Positions 33,158 through 45,100 of a DNA stretch of 64,000 bases are shown here, piece after piece. Made by a program: the position numbers and the translations under genes. Each line of letters begins with the position of its first letter. Position 1 is the first letter of the stretch. The notes under the pieces were generated by a model. It was given only the letters and a program-made list of their open reading frames with translations, searched no databases and had not been told where the DNA came from. Source of the DNA: Daldinia sp. FL1419 (Eukaryota; Ascomycota; Sordariomycetes; Xylariales; Hypoxylaceae); NCBI GenBank assembly GCA_025201765.1, contig MU623420.1, forward strand, positions 62,001-126,000, read 5' to 3'.

Positions 33158-34801
33158 ATGAGTAGCTGTAAGTATTCTTATTTTCCTGTCGCTTCGTGAT
33201 CTTGCTGTCATCATAGCTCCATCACGATCCCGATGTCTGTTTCCATTGCTTTGTAACCGCCAAACCTTGGGATGCGACTCGATCGCTGCCATTGACTATT
33301 CAAACTTGCTAACTTGGCTCTCTTTCAGTGCGGTTTCTTGATCTCGTTAAGCCCTTCGTGGCATTCTTGCCCGAAGTTCAGCAACCCGAGACCAAGGTTC
33401 CCTTCAACCAGAAGTTGATGTGGACTGGTCTAACACTGCTGATCTTCTTGGTCATGAGCCAAATGCCTCTTTATGGTATCGTGTCCTCTGATACCTCCGA
33501 TCCTCTATATTGGTTGCGAATGATGATGGCGAGTAACCGAGGAACACTGATGGAATTGGGTATTACGCCAATTATCTCTTCCGGCATGGTCTTCCAGCTC
33601 CTCGCTGGTACCCACATGATTGACGTCAACCTTGACCTCAAGTCCGATCGCGAGCTCTACCAGACTGCTCAGAAGCTTTTTGCTTTCATCCTCTCCGCCG
33701 GTACCGCGACTGTTTACGTCTTCACCGGTCTTTACGGCCCTCCTTCTGACCTCGGCGCTGGTATCGTCTTCCTTCTGATTCTTCAACTCGTCGTCGCTGG
33801 CATGATTGTCATCCTCCTCGACGAGCTTCTACAGAAGGGTTACGGCCTTGGTAGTGGTATTTCCCTATTCATTGCCACCAACATCTGCGAGTCTATCATG
33901 TGGAAGGCATTTTCTCCCACCTCGATCAACACTGGTCGTGGTCCCGAGTTCGAGGGCGCCGTTATTGCCCTCTTCCACTTGTTGATGACCTGGCCCAACA
34001 AGCAGCGTGCTCTGCAGGAGGCCTTCTACCGCCAGAACCTCCCCAACATCATGAATCTTCTCGCTACCCTGGCCGTCTTCGCCGCCGTTATCTACCTTCA
34101 AGGTTTCCGTGTCGAGATCCCTGTTAAGTCTTCCCGCCAGCGAGGTGCCCGTGGTTCTTACCCCATTCGTCTATTCTACACTTCCAACATGCCCATCATG
34201 TTGCAGTCCGCTCTTTCCTCCAACATCTTCCTCATTAGCCAAATGCTCTACTCGCGCTTCTCCGAGAACCTCCTCGTCCGCATGTTTGGTGTCTGGGAAG
34301 CAAGAGAAGGATCCGCTCAGCTTTCTGCTATCTCGGGTCTTGTTTACTATATGTCTCCCCCGCTCAACTTCCGCGACGCCGTCCTTGACCCTATTCACAC
34401 TGCTGTATACATTACCTACATGCTCAGCGCATGTGCTATCTTCTCCAAGACCTGGATTGAGGTCTCCGGTTCTAGTCCCCGTGATGTTGCCAAGCAGCTG
34501 AAGGACCAAGGACTCGTCATGGCTGGTCACCGTGATCAGAGTATGTACAAGGAGCTTAAGCGCATCATCCCCACTGCTGCTGCTTTCGGCGGCGCTTGCA
34601 TTGGTGCGCTCTCTGTTGCCAGTGATCTCATGGGAGCTCTTGGCTCCGGAACCGGAACTCTTCTTGCCGTCACGTAAGTGTCATTAGAATACCCATCTCT
34701 ACTTTCTATGCTAATTGGCCTGTAGGATCATTTACGGTTACTTCGAAATCGCCGCGAAAGAAGGTGATTTAGCGGGAATGAAAGGCATGATCATGGGATA
34801 G
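33158..34801 (+). CDS. SEC61: Sec61 alpha, protein-conducting ER channel subunit
   Basis: It is the pore of the ER translocon. The gene has a tiny first exon of 10 nt (33158-33167, ATGAGTAGCT), a 161-bp intron, the main exon 33329-34673, a 52-bp intron and a last exon 34726-34801. Junctions give MSS|LRFLDLVKPFVAFLPEVQ and LLAVT|IIYGYFEIAAKEGD. The product is 476 aa, the usual length. Ten membrane segments are visible. Conserved parts are the N-terminal amphipathic helix, the plug region ('LYGIVSSDTSDPLYWLRMMM'), the cytosolic loop 'FRVEIPVKSSRQRGARGSYP' that contacts the ribosome, and the C-terminal 'EIAAKEGDLAGMKGM'. There is an obvious CT-rich promoter. Confidence 0.97.
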
Positions 34802-36552
34802 ACCTTATGATCATTGATCTAAATTTTTAATTGACCGTTATGACGGCGCAAGCTCAAAAGTGCTATTCTTTCACGCTGCATGTAATACCAAGGGACCAAA
34901 AAAAAAAGTCATGAGGATTTCTACAAGGGCGGCGGTGCTTGGAAAATGCATTAATGGCGGTCTTCGGTCATTCTCGTCAGGGAATTTCTAAACTCCTAGG
35001 ACGAAGAGTGTATTAGCTTACGTAACAATATTAGTCATGAAAAGCACATTGTATTATCCTCTGCTTAACGCAACTCATGATATATTAGGTATACGTATCC
35101 CTGAATAGCTCTGAATGATTATGAAATCGGTTACGGCAGCAACTTCCATACTATGAGGACGCGCAGCTCGGTAACGGAATACTCACTTTGCGTACAGAAA
35201 CCCCTGGGTTTGACTCTCCCGTAACTGTTCTTTGGCCGTGCTACATGGAATCAACGATGATGTAGTTTGCAAAAAAGGGGGTGGGGGGGAAATCGATTTA
35301 TAATAATGGAAAAATGACAAAATTTAGACAAGACCTGTTATCCGCCTGTTTCGAACAGGCCTCGCTGTAAGAGTCTGGAAATGGCAAGACACGGAAACCC
35401 GGGGCAAATAACTAAACTATCCCAAGGCTTAGGGGTAGGCTGTTTAAGAATACATTGTATGAGAGATGTCCTAACGTCAAGTCCAGCATCCATCCTGGTG
35501 GTGAACTTCGAGCATACAAACCACGCCGAGCCATCACACAATGATCTCAGCTTCACACCATTTTCAATAGATACTAGCCGAAAATATATCACGGCCCCCT
35601 TCCATGATTTGAGCTTGTCTCTATCCGTATGGCTGGTTGGAGCGCTGTCCAAACCCTGCTCTCGTCTACACTGGAGTGCTTCCTTTCTGTTCTCTGCTAG
35701 ATCCTCAAAGCAGTTATATAGGATAGCTGTGTAAACCTATAGTTGACCTGCTGGCGTTATCGAGAATTTTGATATGCCTGGGTAGTACGTGGGGAAAGGG
35801 GAAAGGGGAAAAGGGTATTCTCAAATTAACATGTGTCAAGGAGCCTCGAATGCCTCTGCACGCAGCGAGTGAAAAGAATCATTATATTCAAGCCACTATC
35901 TTCATTCCTTTTAATTACGCTCTGCCTAAGCTGTCAAGAAACTACCGGCTCTTTCGAGACCCGGGTAACCGGATAGCCCTGGCCATGATACCAGGGCGGC
36001 TACCGTTAAAGATCTGTATGCTAAAGGTAAACGGATTCCCACGTATGACCGAGGTAAACTGGCCCATCGAAGATCTGGCTAATCCCGTTGAGCTAATACT
36101 GAATATTTACAGAACTATTATTCGGTGGTATGGTAGAGTGCAGGGGCAAGACATCCATTTGCAGGCACACTGGCACCTGGGTACGCCACTTGATTTGGAA
36201 TTACCGGGCCATCCACGCAAAACATCCCGAACTGTTTACAGTGTGTGATAATGTATAGAAAACTTCGACGTTGACGGCCGATAATTGGTAAGATAGGAGG
36301 AGCCTTGGGGAGCGTGGGATTAGAGGGTTGGATGTGATTCGTGGAGCACCGTAGTATCCGCCACCGCCTAAATCTATTAATATAGAAGTAATTCAACATT
36401 AAACGACTAGGATAGCATGCAGCGGCATATGGAAGGAGTAGTGAAATAGCCATATATTCAGGAGTTATAACCTAAGCCATCGCACAAAATGCTAGGGCCT
36501 TCCTACCAAACACCCTCAATCTTCATAGTCCGTAAAATCCATTTCGCCCAAG
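34802..36552. other. Spacer, no supported gene
   Basis: It starts with the SEC61 3' UTR. An open frame at 35769-36248 lacks a good start and recognisable similarity; it might be a decayed gene. G- and A-runs occur near 35,270-35,290. Nothing else was seen. Confidence 0.45.
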
Positions 36553-37995
36553 ATGCAGTGGAAAGCTCTCGCTCTTGCGCTCCTCGTCAACCATGGCTCC
36601 GGCCAGATGCTGGAGATGCTTCGTTTCAGCTGCTCGCAACTCGTCATTGACCGTTTGGATCCCCTAGTCTCCCCCGGCTCTATTCCATCGCCGCATCTTC
36701 ACCAGATCGTCGGAGGCAACTCATTCAACGCTACTATGGAGCCGGTGGTACACGATTTGCCTTCGTCTTCAACATGTACTAGTTGTACCTTCTCGGAAGA
36801 CTTTTCCAACTACTGGACAGCGGTCCTATTTTTCCGAGCCCGTAACGGAACCTACAAGCGCGTCCCTCAATTTGCTAGTGAGGGTCTCCGAGCCGAAGGG
36901 GGTATCACGGTATATTACATCCCAGCGACCAACACGCAAGACAAGGTTACTGCATTCAAGCCCGGATTCCGCATGCTTATTGGGGATGCCGCGCTACGTT
37001 CAAAGGGAGATGCACGTAAGGTATGCCATCGTTGCATGCCGGCCACGGGAGACAACAGTAACGTGAACTGCGGAGCTCCGGACACCCAAGAGTTGCCTAC
37101 TGGTTTCTGCGAAGGCGGAATAAGATCTGTGATAACGTTCCCAACGTGCTGGGGTTCGTCATTTCCCGGAATTCCAACGATTATGAGCATATTTCGCTAA
37201 TCTGATAACAATTATAGATGGGAAGAACTTGGATAGTCCGGATCATAAGAGCCACGTCGCTTATCCCAGCCCGGGATCTGGTGATGTTGGTGTTGGTGCG
37301 TCTGGTACTTGTCCCGAGAGTCACCCCGTAAAGATACCACAAGTAATGTACTGCTTCTCCGAGACCTGTCATAGTGGGTGTTTTAACTGATAATTTCTGA
37401 ATAGGTACGAAGTTATGTGGGACGTAAGTGCTGTTGTTCCTCTTCCTATACTTCTCTACGAGCTTTACCTCAACTCCTTATTTTGTCTTTTCACATTATA
37501 ATACCAAGAGGGGGCCGGCTTTGCGTATAGCTCGATCGAGTAAGCAATGAACAAGAAGAGTATAACTGTTGACTTTTTTATGCCGCAGACCCGACCCTTT
37601 AACGACAAGAACTTGTGGCCTGAGGACGGCTCGCAACCTTTCGTATGGAGTACGAACGATAAGTAAGCCTCTTTAGTACCGGCGAATCTTGGATACATAT
37701 TCTAAGCAGCATTTAGGGACGGATACTCGCAGCATGGGGATTATGTCTTCGGCTGGAAAGACGACTCTTTGCAGCGCGCTATGGATTCTCGATGCAACGG
37801 TGCTGTCTGTAACCAATTGAAGACGCAGTCCTCGGAGGAAGCGATGAAATGCACCAAGCCGCGTGTTGTCGAAGAGGATATTGACGGATGTAAGTTATAT
37901 CCCTTAGTCATGTGTCTTATAGCCCCCTATTATAGGCAATTGGTTTAGCTAACTATCTCCCAGGGTTGACGGAAATTCCGGGCCAGTCCATGTAA
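36553..37995 (+). CDS. Secreted DUF1996 family protein
   Basis: It starts MQWKALALALLVNHGSGQ, a signal peptide, followed by the DUF1996 core: 'LRFSCSQLVIDRLDPLVSPG', 'HLHQIVGGNSFN', 'CTSCTFSEDFSNYWTAVLFF', and later 'FPTCWDGKNLDSPDHKSHVA'. I read six exons: 36553-37153, 37218-37347, 37405-37423 (19 nt), 37589-37662, 37717-37889 and 37964-37995. All have GT..AG ends. They rebuild 'IPQVMYEVMWDTRPFN', 'DGYSQHGDYVFGWKDDSLQ' and a final 'WLTEIPGQSM'. The product is about 342 aa with paired cysteines. The family is widespread in fungi and extracellular; its activity is unknown to me. No WSC domain or GPI signal is seen at the C-terminus. The 19-nt exon is the least secure part. Confidence 0.88.
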
Positions 37996-38344
37996 ACCAT
38001 CTTTGCGAAGCAATGGCTTGGGATAATTAGGTGAAATGTAATTACAGCTAGATCAACATAAAGTTTGCCCAAACCCATAGAGATATCCGATGCATTATCC
38101 TATAATTCTTTTCGACCGAGTCCAACGTGCTGTTTCATACACGTCTCCTACTCATTCCCTAGTTCAGGCTCAGCAGTTGGTGTCTATCGCTAGAATCAAG
38201 GATGAGAAGAATCCCCTGATGACCAAAGGCTAAACTGTTCAACTTTCTCATGAGAAGTTTTGAAGCGGATATGGTAGGACACACCCGACCGTATCATACT
38301 GCCGCGTTTCTTTCTGCCATAACTCCGTTCTTGAGAGTCTCTTC
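37996..38344. other. Spacer
   Basis: This is the 3' region of the DUF1996 gene. No other feature was seen. Confidence 0.5.
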
Positions 38345-38860
38345 ACGCCGCGTGCCCATGATTCAGTGCGGCTTCTAAAGCCGTTTGACCGTAGTTATCC
38401 GTTACCTTAGCATTCGCGCCATGCTCCAGGAGCAAGCAGACCATACCATCGTGCTTGAAGCAGATTGCCAAATGGAGCGGCGTCCTGACTACTGCAAAAT
38501 GCAATGGTGTAGTTATTCTGACTATCCGTTTTGATGTCCGCGCCCCTTTCCACCAAGAACAAGGCGATATCCTCATGGAGATTAAACAATGCCCACATAA
38601 GTGCTGTCTGTTTGGATTCTTCATGCCTAGGTAGCTTCAATTTCGGTACCCTTTTCTACTAACAGCCGGACTATTTCTCCATGTCCACATTTTACCGCCC
38701 ATAATAACGGTGTCCGGCCAGTAATATCCCCGGCTTCTATGTTAGACATGTCAACGATATGGCCAACCTCTCTCAGAAGGCCAAAGTGGCAAGCTGGATG
38801 TAATCCTGTTATGGTCGGGGTTATAGCCTGTGCTACATATGGGACAAAGGACTTGTTCTA
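38345..38860 (-). pseudogene. Ankyrin-repeat gene fragment with frameshifts and stops
   Basis: On the minus strand three consecutive frames give ankyrin repeats. The first is 'TGLHPACHFGLLREVGHIVD' with 'GRTPLLWAVKCGHGEIVRLL'. It is followed by a TAG and a frame change to 'QTALMWALFNLHEDIALFLV', then another frame change to 'TPLHLAICFKHDGMVCLLLE' and 'YGQTALEAALNHGHAA'. The repeats are collinear and well conserved, so decay is recent or the frameshifts could be sequence errors. Such ankyrin genes are common in NLR-like and accessory genes of fungi. The N-terminal part is missing upstream, where the 54-bp dispersed repeat begins. Confidence 0.75.
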
Positions 38861-38893
38861 TATGTAGCTGTCATTAGCCATAGTTATAGATAG

Positions 38894-38947
38894 GTTCCTC
38901 GCGGAACAACGAAGTTGTTTTCTTGCTTCTTGGTCCGCCTCGTGACA
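38894..38947 (-). repeat. 54-bp dispersed repeat, copy 2 (inverted)
   Basis: It is the reverse complement of 25450-25503 with a few C/T transitions. It sits just upstream of the broken ankyrin gene. Confidence 0.85.
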
Positions 38948-41900
38948 GGTAGCAAGCTTGATTATCGCAAGAAAGTCACCAACACCAAAACTAAAGCTCA
39001 TTTTCCAAACTTGCTTGCTAGATTTTAGATACAAGCGAGTAATAGGAGTGGATATGTATATCATCCAGAAGAATCCGCTTGTTAGGCACTTAAATTATGT
39101 TGGGCGGTGCCGAGGGGCCCATTGCAACATGGCCGTACTTAATGTTACCTACTACAATCATCACCTCCTTGCTTTGATTGGTTGCAGAGATCATATACGG
39201 ATACTCGTAGGCATACGTTTATGACCCATTCAATCGTTTATATATCGTTGAGAAATCAAACATTATTCCATCAGATGAATGGTAGGTATTTCGATATAGC
39301 TGGGTCTTTTTAATTAGTGACCACTGCGGTAGAAGTCTTATAAAACAGGGACATATGTTACCACTTTCTATAGCTTACATGCTGCATTATAGATACTCAA
39401 TATCGCTTTGGTGCTTTCTAAGGGTCAGGTCGTGTCATAGCAAACCGTTATAGATTATATGCCTACTGTATAATGATCTACTAGTAAGGATGGAGACACT
39501 TGGGCAGGGTTGGGAGTCCTCCCAGAATAATGCGCTTATGGATGAATTCAAGAACCGACTATATCAATGGATTCTTCTCGAGGCCTGCTCCTTAAGCATA
39601 ATAGGAACGTTGATATGAGGACTGTTTGGCTAAGGCATATGATGGGGTCTGCTGACACGGGAAGAATGGCATAATGCGGCTGCTTGGGGTAACAGCGTGC
39701 CAAGGTTGGGTGTGTATATGTCGAATATGGGCGCATGAGAGGTCGCCCTCGAGAGAGGGAGGGGGGATAGGCGGGCGTATTTTTGTCACCCCTTGGTTCC
39801 AACCGTCGGCATGGCTACTTCACTTGCAAGGTAAGTATAAGTCGTATATTGAAGCATTTACTGTGATGAACTAGCTTATCATGATCTCAAAGACGTATAA
39901 ATATAGAGGAGTTTCAAAGCTCTGAATTTAACTTGTCTTGTCTTGTTCCTGGAACATGCTGTTGCATGCTTCGATATACCACAGCACTTACATGAGGTAG
40001 TTATGTAGAAAGTAACTAGGTTAGGTGATAGGTATCTCGTATGCAACCTAGTTACATATATCCCTAGGTACCTAGTTACCTAGGTAACCTTTCCAAGCTG
40101 CAGCCAAGTTGATTTAGCGGGATTGAATTGAATAATAGGGCCAATCAAAAGAGTCAATCATTTAGTCTTGCATGCATGCAAGTTAGAATTGCACTTTCCC
40201 CCGCATACATGTATGATTTATCGCGCGGACCGGAACCGGTGAAGGTACACCAGAGCCCCCCTTGCTTGCATGTCCGAAGCGGCGGGTTCAAACGTTACCT
40301 ATCTTCTCTTCCCTTTCCCCTCTCCACCCTCGCCCCTCGCCCCTCCCAACTCCTTTATTCCTTCTTTGAGTCATTCCAAAATGTAGAGGGAAATGTCGTA
40401 TAAGATACCTCCTAACCACATGCAATTAGTAAAAAATAGGTAAGGCCGAAATTAATTAAGTGCGCTCTTTAGTAAGTACTGCATTCTTGTCTAACCCAAT
40501 TACCTACCTGGGGGGGTGGGTAATCGCTCAAATAAGCGACGCGTATGACCTGAAAGCCCGGAAGAATTTTAAGAATACAACGAGTTAAAGCATCATGGAT
40601 CGAGATAGGTTGCAGATCATCTGCCTCCCCACGTCCAAGATAAATGGCCGTCGCATGTCGCATGTTACACGAATAAGAGGACTACCTAGGTAGCCATTCG
40701 TTAATTTGAGTCAGTATACCTAACGCCTGAATCCAAGTGCAGAGAGCATGATATCATTTCTACCGATTCAACATTCGAGATCAGACGGTGGATGCCATAA
40801 AATATGAAGGCCTATAACGGGTTCGAAAGTTTCAACGAGTCTTTTGTATCACCGTTTGGGAAGGTTTTTTTTTCTTTTTTTTCTAAATTTTTTTTCATTA
40901 ATCAATTGTTGATTTTGCGTAGCCTTAACTAGGTACGTTGGCCAGTTTGGATACCTAATAACTAAGGTAAGGTAACCGTAGTTATATGAATGATTTATGA
41001 TTATAAAGCGGAAACGAAGTCTTATCTCTAAAGCCTCATGACTATTACATACATTCTTACTAAGGTACAAATATCTACACACTAGGATGACTGTCTGCAG
41101 CAGATACGAGATACGAATTGGTAGGTATATACCTATGTATTTACCTATTATCGGTAGAATCGGAAATACACACGTCAGGTACATCCTCTATATGCGGTGA
41201 AGGGGAACTGCGTTCGGAACGTGTTTAAGGTGGGATGGTGGATCCGGTTCGCGTGCTAGCCGTGAGTTAAGGATAGGTACTAAGCACGATCTAGCATGGT
41301 TTCGCTATCAGGAACGAACCAGCTGCTCACCGCGAAAATATCAGTTACTACCCTTGCCTTACAATTCAAAGAAGGGGGTAGTTAGATCTATACATATTTG
41401 CTTTCCCTATATCCTTATGTATATGATATATATGTAGGTCACCATCATTGTTACTGCATGTAACTGAGCACATCGAGCCAGTTAAGAATCACCTACGATA
41501 CCCCACACGCGGAGGGCTCTACAATAGGTACACATGAAATACAAGACGGATGCATACTGTATCATACGCGTCTGGAGGTTACCTTCGGGTATCAGCAGGG
41601 CCCACCAGGATCCACCATGGAAAAAAGGCCATGTACATTGACTCTACATAACTAACTACCTACCTGACGGTTAGTTATTAGGTATGTCTGCAATGTAGGT
41701 AGGTACTTGCAAGGATGTACCTACATCTCGAGTCTTATGTAGATACTACTATGTATGTGGTACCTAGTTACTGTAAAGTAGACCTGCTAGTTCCTCGTGC
41801 TATTTTATCATCCAGCAATCACAGCATCTTTTCAACTTTTTATGCTATCTTTCCGCTCCACCCCCCGAAAACTTTCCCGATTCGCACGCAGCCATCTTCT

Positions 41901-42116
41901 TACCTCTTTTTTTATTTCTTCTTCGCGACGAAACCTCAGATCGGGTCTATCAGTCCTGTCCATAGCCAGAGACTTCCAACAGTAGCTGTGCTGACTGCTA
42001 ACTTTATGATAAGCCAATTGATTGATGAAATCGATAATAATACCACATTAATCTGGTGATATCATCAAAGTTGTCTACCACTTTCTCGAGTGGGGTCGGG
42101 GAGACGTAGAGGAAAC
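38948..42116. other. 3.2-kb spacer without supported gene
   Basis: Many short frames exist but none has a recognisable product. Dense taggta/CCTAGG words lie at 40,015-40,100 and 41,650-41,720. The promoter of the ABC transporter gene must lie at its right end, after a pyrimidine-rich stretch at about 41,880-41,930. Confidence 0.5.
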
Positions 42117-45100
42117 ATGAGCTTTGCCTCGTGTACATGGCCGGTATGGCGGACTGATGACTTCACAACATGTTTTCGATCCGAGTTAGTGTTTCCTTTA
42201 TAATAGTTGCATGTAAGCCGATTGTATATTGCGCGCCTACTAACGGCTTAACAGTTATCTCCAAATTCTCTTCCCGCTCATATTAATATCTCTCTCGATC
42301 CTCCACCTCCTAATACAGACCATCTACCGCAACGTTAGGTTAAAACGAGCGCACGGTTACGATCAGATACCCGACCATCAAGATCATACTGAAGTACCGC
42401 CGGAAGAGGATGACTGCTTAAGCACCGACGACGATGAGGGACTGGCTATTAATACAAATGGCGGTGGACGCCTGGCCTTGGTCAAGACGACATCCAAAGG
42501 CTCTATTGTGCAAGCCGATACTCCGCCTGCCCAGGATTTATTGGTGATCGTTGAAGAGATCGCAATATGCGGGCTAGTAGCTGTCCAAGTTATTGCTCTT
42601 GTTACCAATTCCTTCGATGGTCATGGGCAGCTAGCTGCTATTGTGGGTTTGGTCACTTGGGTTTATACATTGGTGCTCGCGACTCTTCGGTTGTTTCTGG
42701 GGAACACCAAATGGCGAGTTCCGCGGCTGTGGAATCATACCGCTTTTATATATGGATTCCATTGGCTTTTCACTCTTGTCATATTCCGTTCTGTCCTAGT
42801 TCATGCCAGCTCTAAACTTGTGCAGGTCCTAGTTATTGTCGAGTTTTGTCTAACAACTCTGCTATTCGGGATAGCTTTGAACACTAGAAAGGGTAACAAG
42901 ACAGTTGTCATGGAATGGGAGGGCAATCTCGAACCCTCGCGCGAACCTTTAGCCTCTGTATTGTCCTTGGTCACTTTCTCCTGGATCGACCCAATGTTAT
43001 GGCAGGGCTACAAGGAACCCCTCGAGATTAAAAACGTATGGAACCTCATGCCGCGTGATAAGGCTGCTACGGTCCTTACCAGCTATCGCCAAGTGAAAAA
43101 GACGACGTCCCTCGCCTTGCATCTGCTTAAGTACTTCAAGGGCTTGGTCATTCTTCAGTGCGTTTGGGCTACGTTGGGTGGAGTCCTCACTTTTGCTCCG
43201 ACCCTTCTTCTCAAGGCCATTCTCGAGTACGTGGAGCTGCCGACGGTCGCGCCGAGGAATGTGCTCTGGCTATATGTCATTCTACTGCCCGTATCCGATC
43301 TTGTTCGTTCCGTTGCCGATAACCAAGCCCTGTGGATTGGTCGCAAGATTTGCATCCGAATCCGCGCAATCATTATCGGAGAGATTTACGCTAAGGCTCT
43401 TCGGCGCAAGGCGGCAAGCGGGAAAGATACTGTTCTCAGCGGTAATGATGCGAACAGTACGAAAGAGACGAAGCTAGAGAAGCTAAAACGGTTTTTACGA
43501 TTGAAAAAGAAGGAAAATAAAACGGCTAATGCGCAGAATAGTGATGTCGCTAAAAAAGACGGATCTAGAGATGGAGACGAACAAGCAAATCTTGGAACGA
43601 TTATCAATCTCATGTCAGTCGACAGTTTCAAGATTTCCGAGTGCACTTCCTACCTGCATTTCTTACTGGCCTCTGCTCCTTCACAGCTCATCGTGTCTAT
43701 CGCACTTCTTTACCAAGTCATGGGTTTGAGCGCAATTCCCGGTCTTGTTGTCATGGTCTTCCTCTTGCCTATTAATATCCTCCTAGCCAAAGGTTTCAAC
43801 TTGACCCAGCGCAAAATCATGGCCGCGACGGATAAGCGAATTCACACTACCAACGAAATCCTGCAGAATATTCGAATCATCAAATATTTTGCTTGGGAGA
43901 AGCGATTTAGTGATGTTGTCGATGAGAAGCGACGCAACGAGCTGAGAGCTCTCCGAAACCGTTATATGATTTGGGCGCTTGCTGTTGCTATTTGGAATAC
44001 TGTACCGGTTCTCATTACGTTTTTCTCCTTCTTAGTCTACACCAAAGTCGAACGAAAGCCCTTATATCCTTCTATTGCATTTACTGCAATCTCGCTTTTC
44101 ATGCTCCTGAGAGTGCCTCTTGATCAGCTTGGGGACATGATTGCTCATGTTCAAGAGGCCAAGGTTTCTGTTGATCGAGTTGATGAATTTTTAAAGGAGG
44201 ATGAGACAGACAAGTATAACCAATTAGGTTCGGACAATATAGACGAGAACGGGAACAAGGCCATTGGCTTCAGGAATGCAAGTTTCATTTGGGGTGGCAA
44301 AGATACAATTGCATCAGACGGCTCCATGGCATTCCGTCTCCTTGATATAAATATCGATTTCAGAGTTGGCAAACTCAATATCATTGCCGGCCCTACAGGA
44401 TCCGGAAAGACTTCGATGCTCATGGCGTTGCTTGGTGAAATGACTTTGACCGAGGGCAGGATTTACCTCCCTGGTGGCCGTAGCCGCGAGGATGTCCGGC
44501 CGGACCCTGCTACAGGACTAACTGAAACTTGCGCCTACGTTGCCCAAACCGCTTGGTTAGTAAATGCAAACATTAAAGAGAACATTCTATTCGCGGCGCC
44601 TTACAACGAGAAGAGGTACAAAGATGTCTTGGTAGCCTGTGCCTTGGAACGAGATCTTGAAATCCTAGATAACGGCGACGAAACTTTGGTTGGAGAAAAC
44701 GGAATAACACTCTCTGGGGGTCAGAAGCAGCGTATCTCTCTTGCTCGCGCTGTCTATTCTAACTCTCGGCATATTCTTCTTGATGATTGTTTGAGCGCGG
44801 TTGATTCGCACACAGCCAAGTGGATTTTCACCAAGTGTATCAAAGGCGAATTGATGAAAGATCGTACCTGTATACTTGTTACACACAATACGACCCTATG
44901 CGCGCCCCAATCCGAATATGTTGTTCTACTCGACAACGGTAGAGTGGATGCACAGGGTACAGCGGAAGAAGTCATCGCCTCTGGAAAGCTCGGTGAAGAA
45001 ATAAGAAATAAATCTCGCCCAGGCTCTTCTGATGTCTCACGTGTTCCTTCTAGAGTACCATCTAGTGTAGGCGACGAGAGTGACCAGACCTTGATTGATA

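Noticed and set aside
35769..36248. 159-codon plus-strand frame
   Set aside because: It has no good start, no family resemblance and overlaps an antisense open frame.
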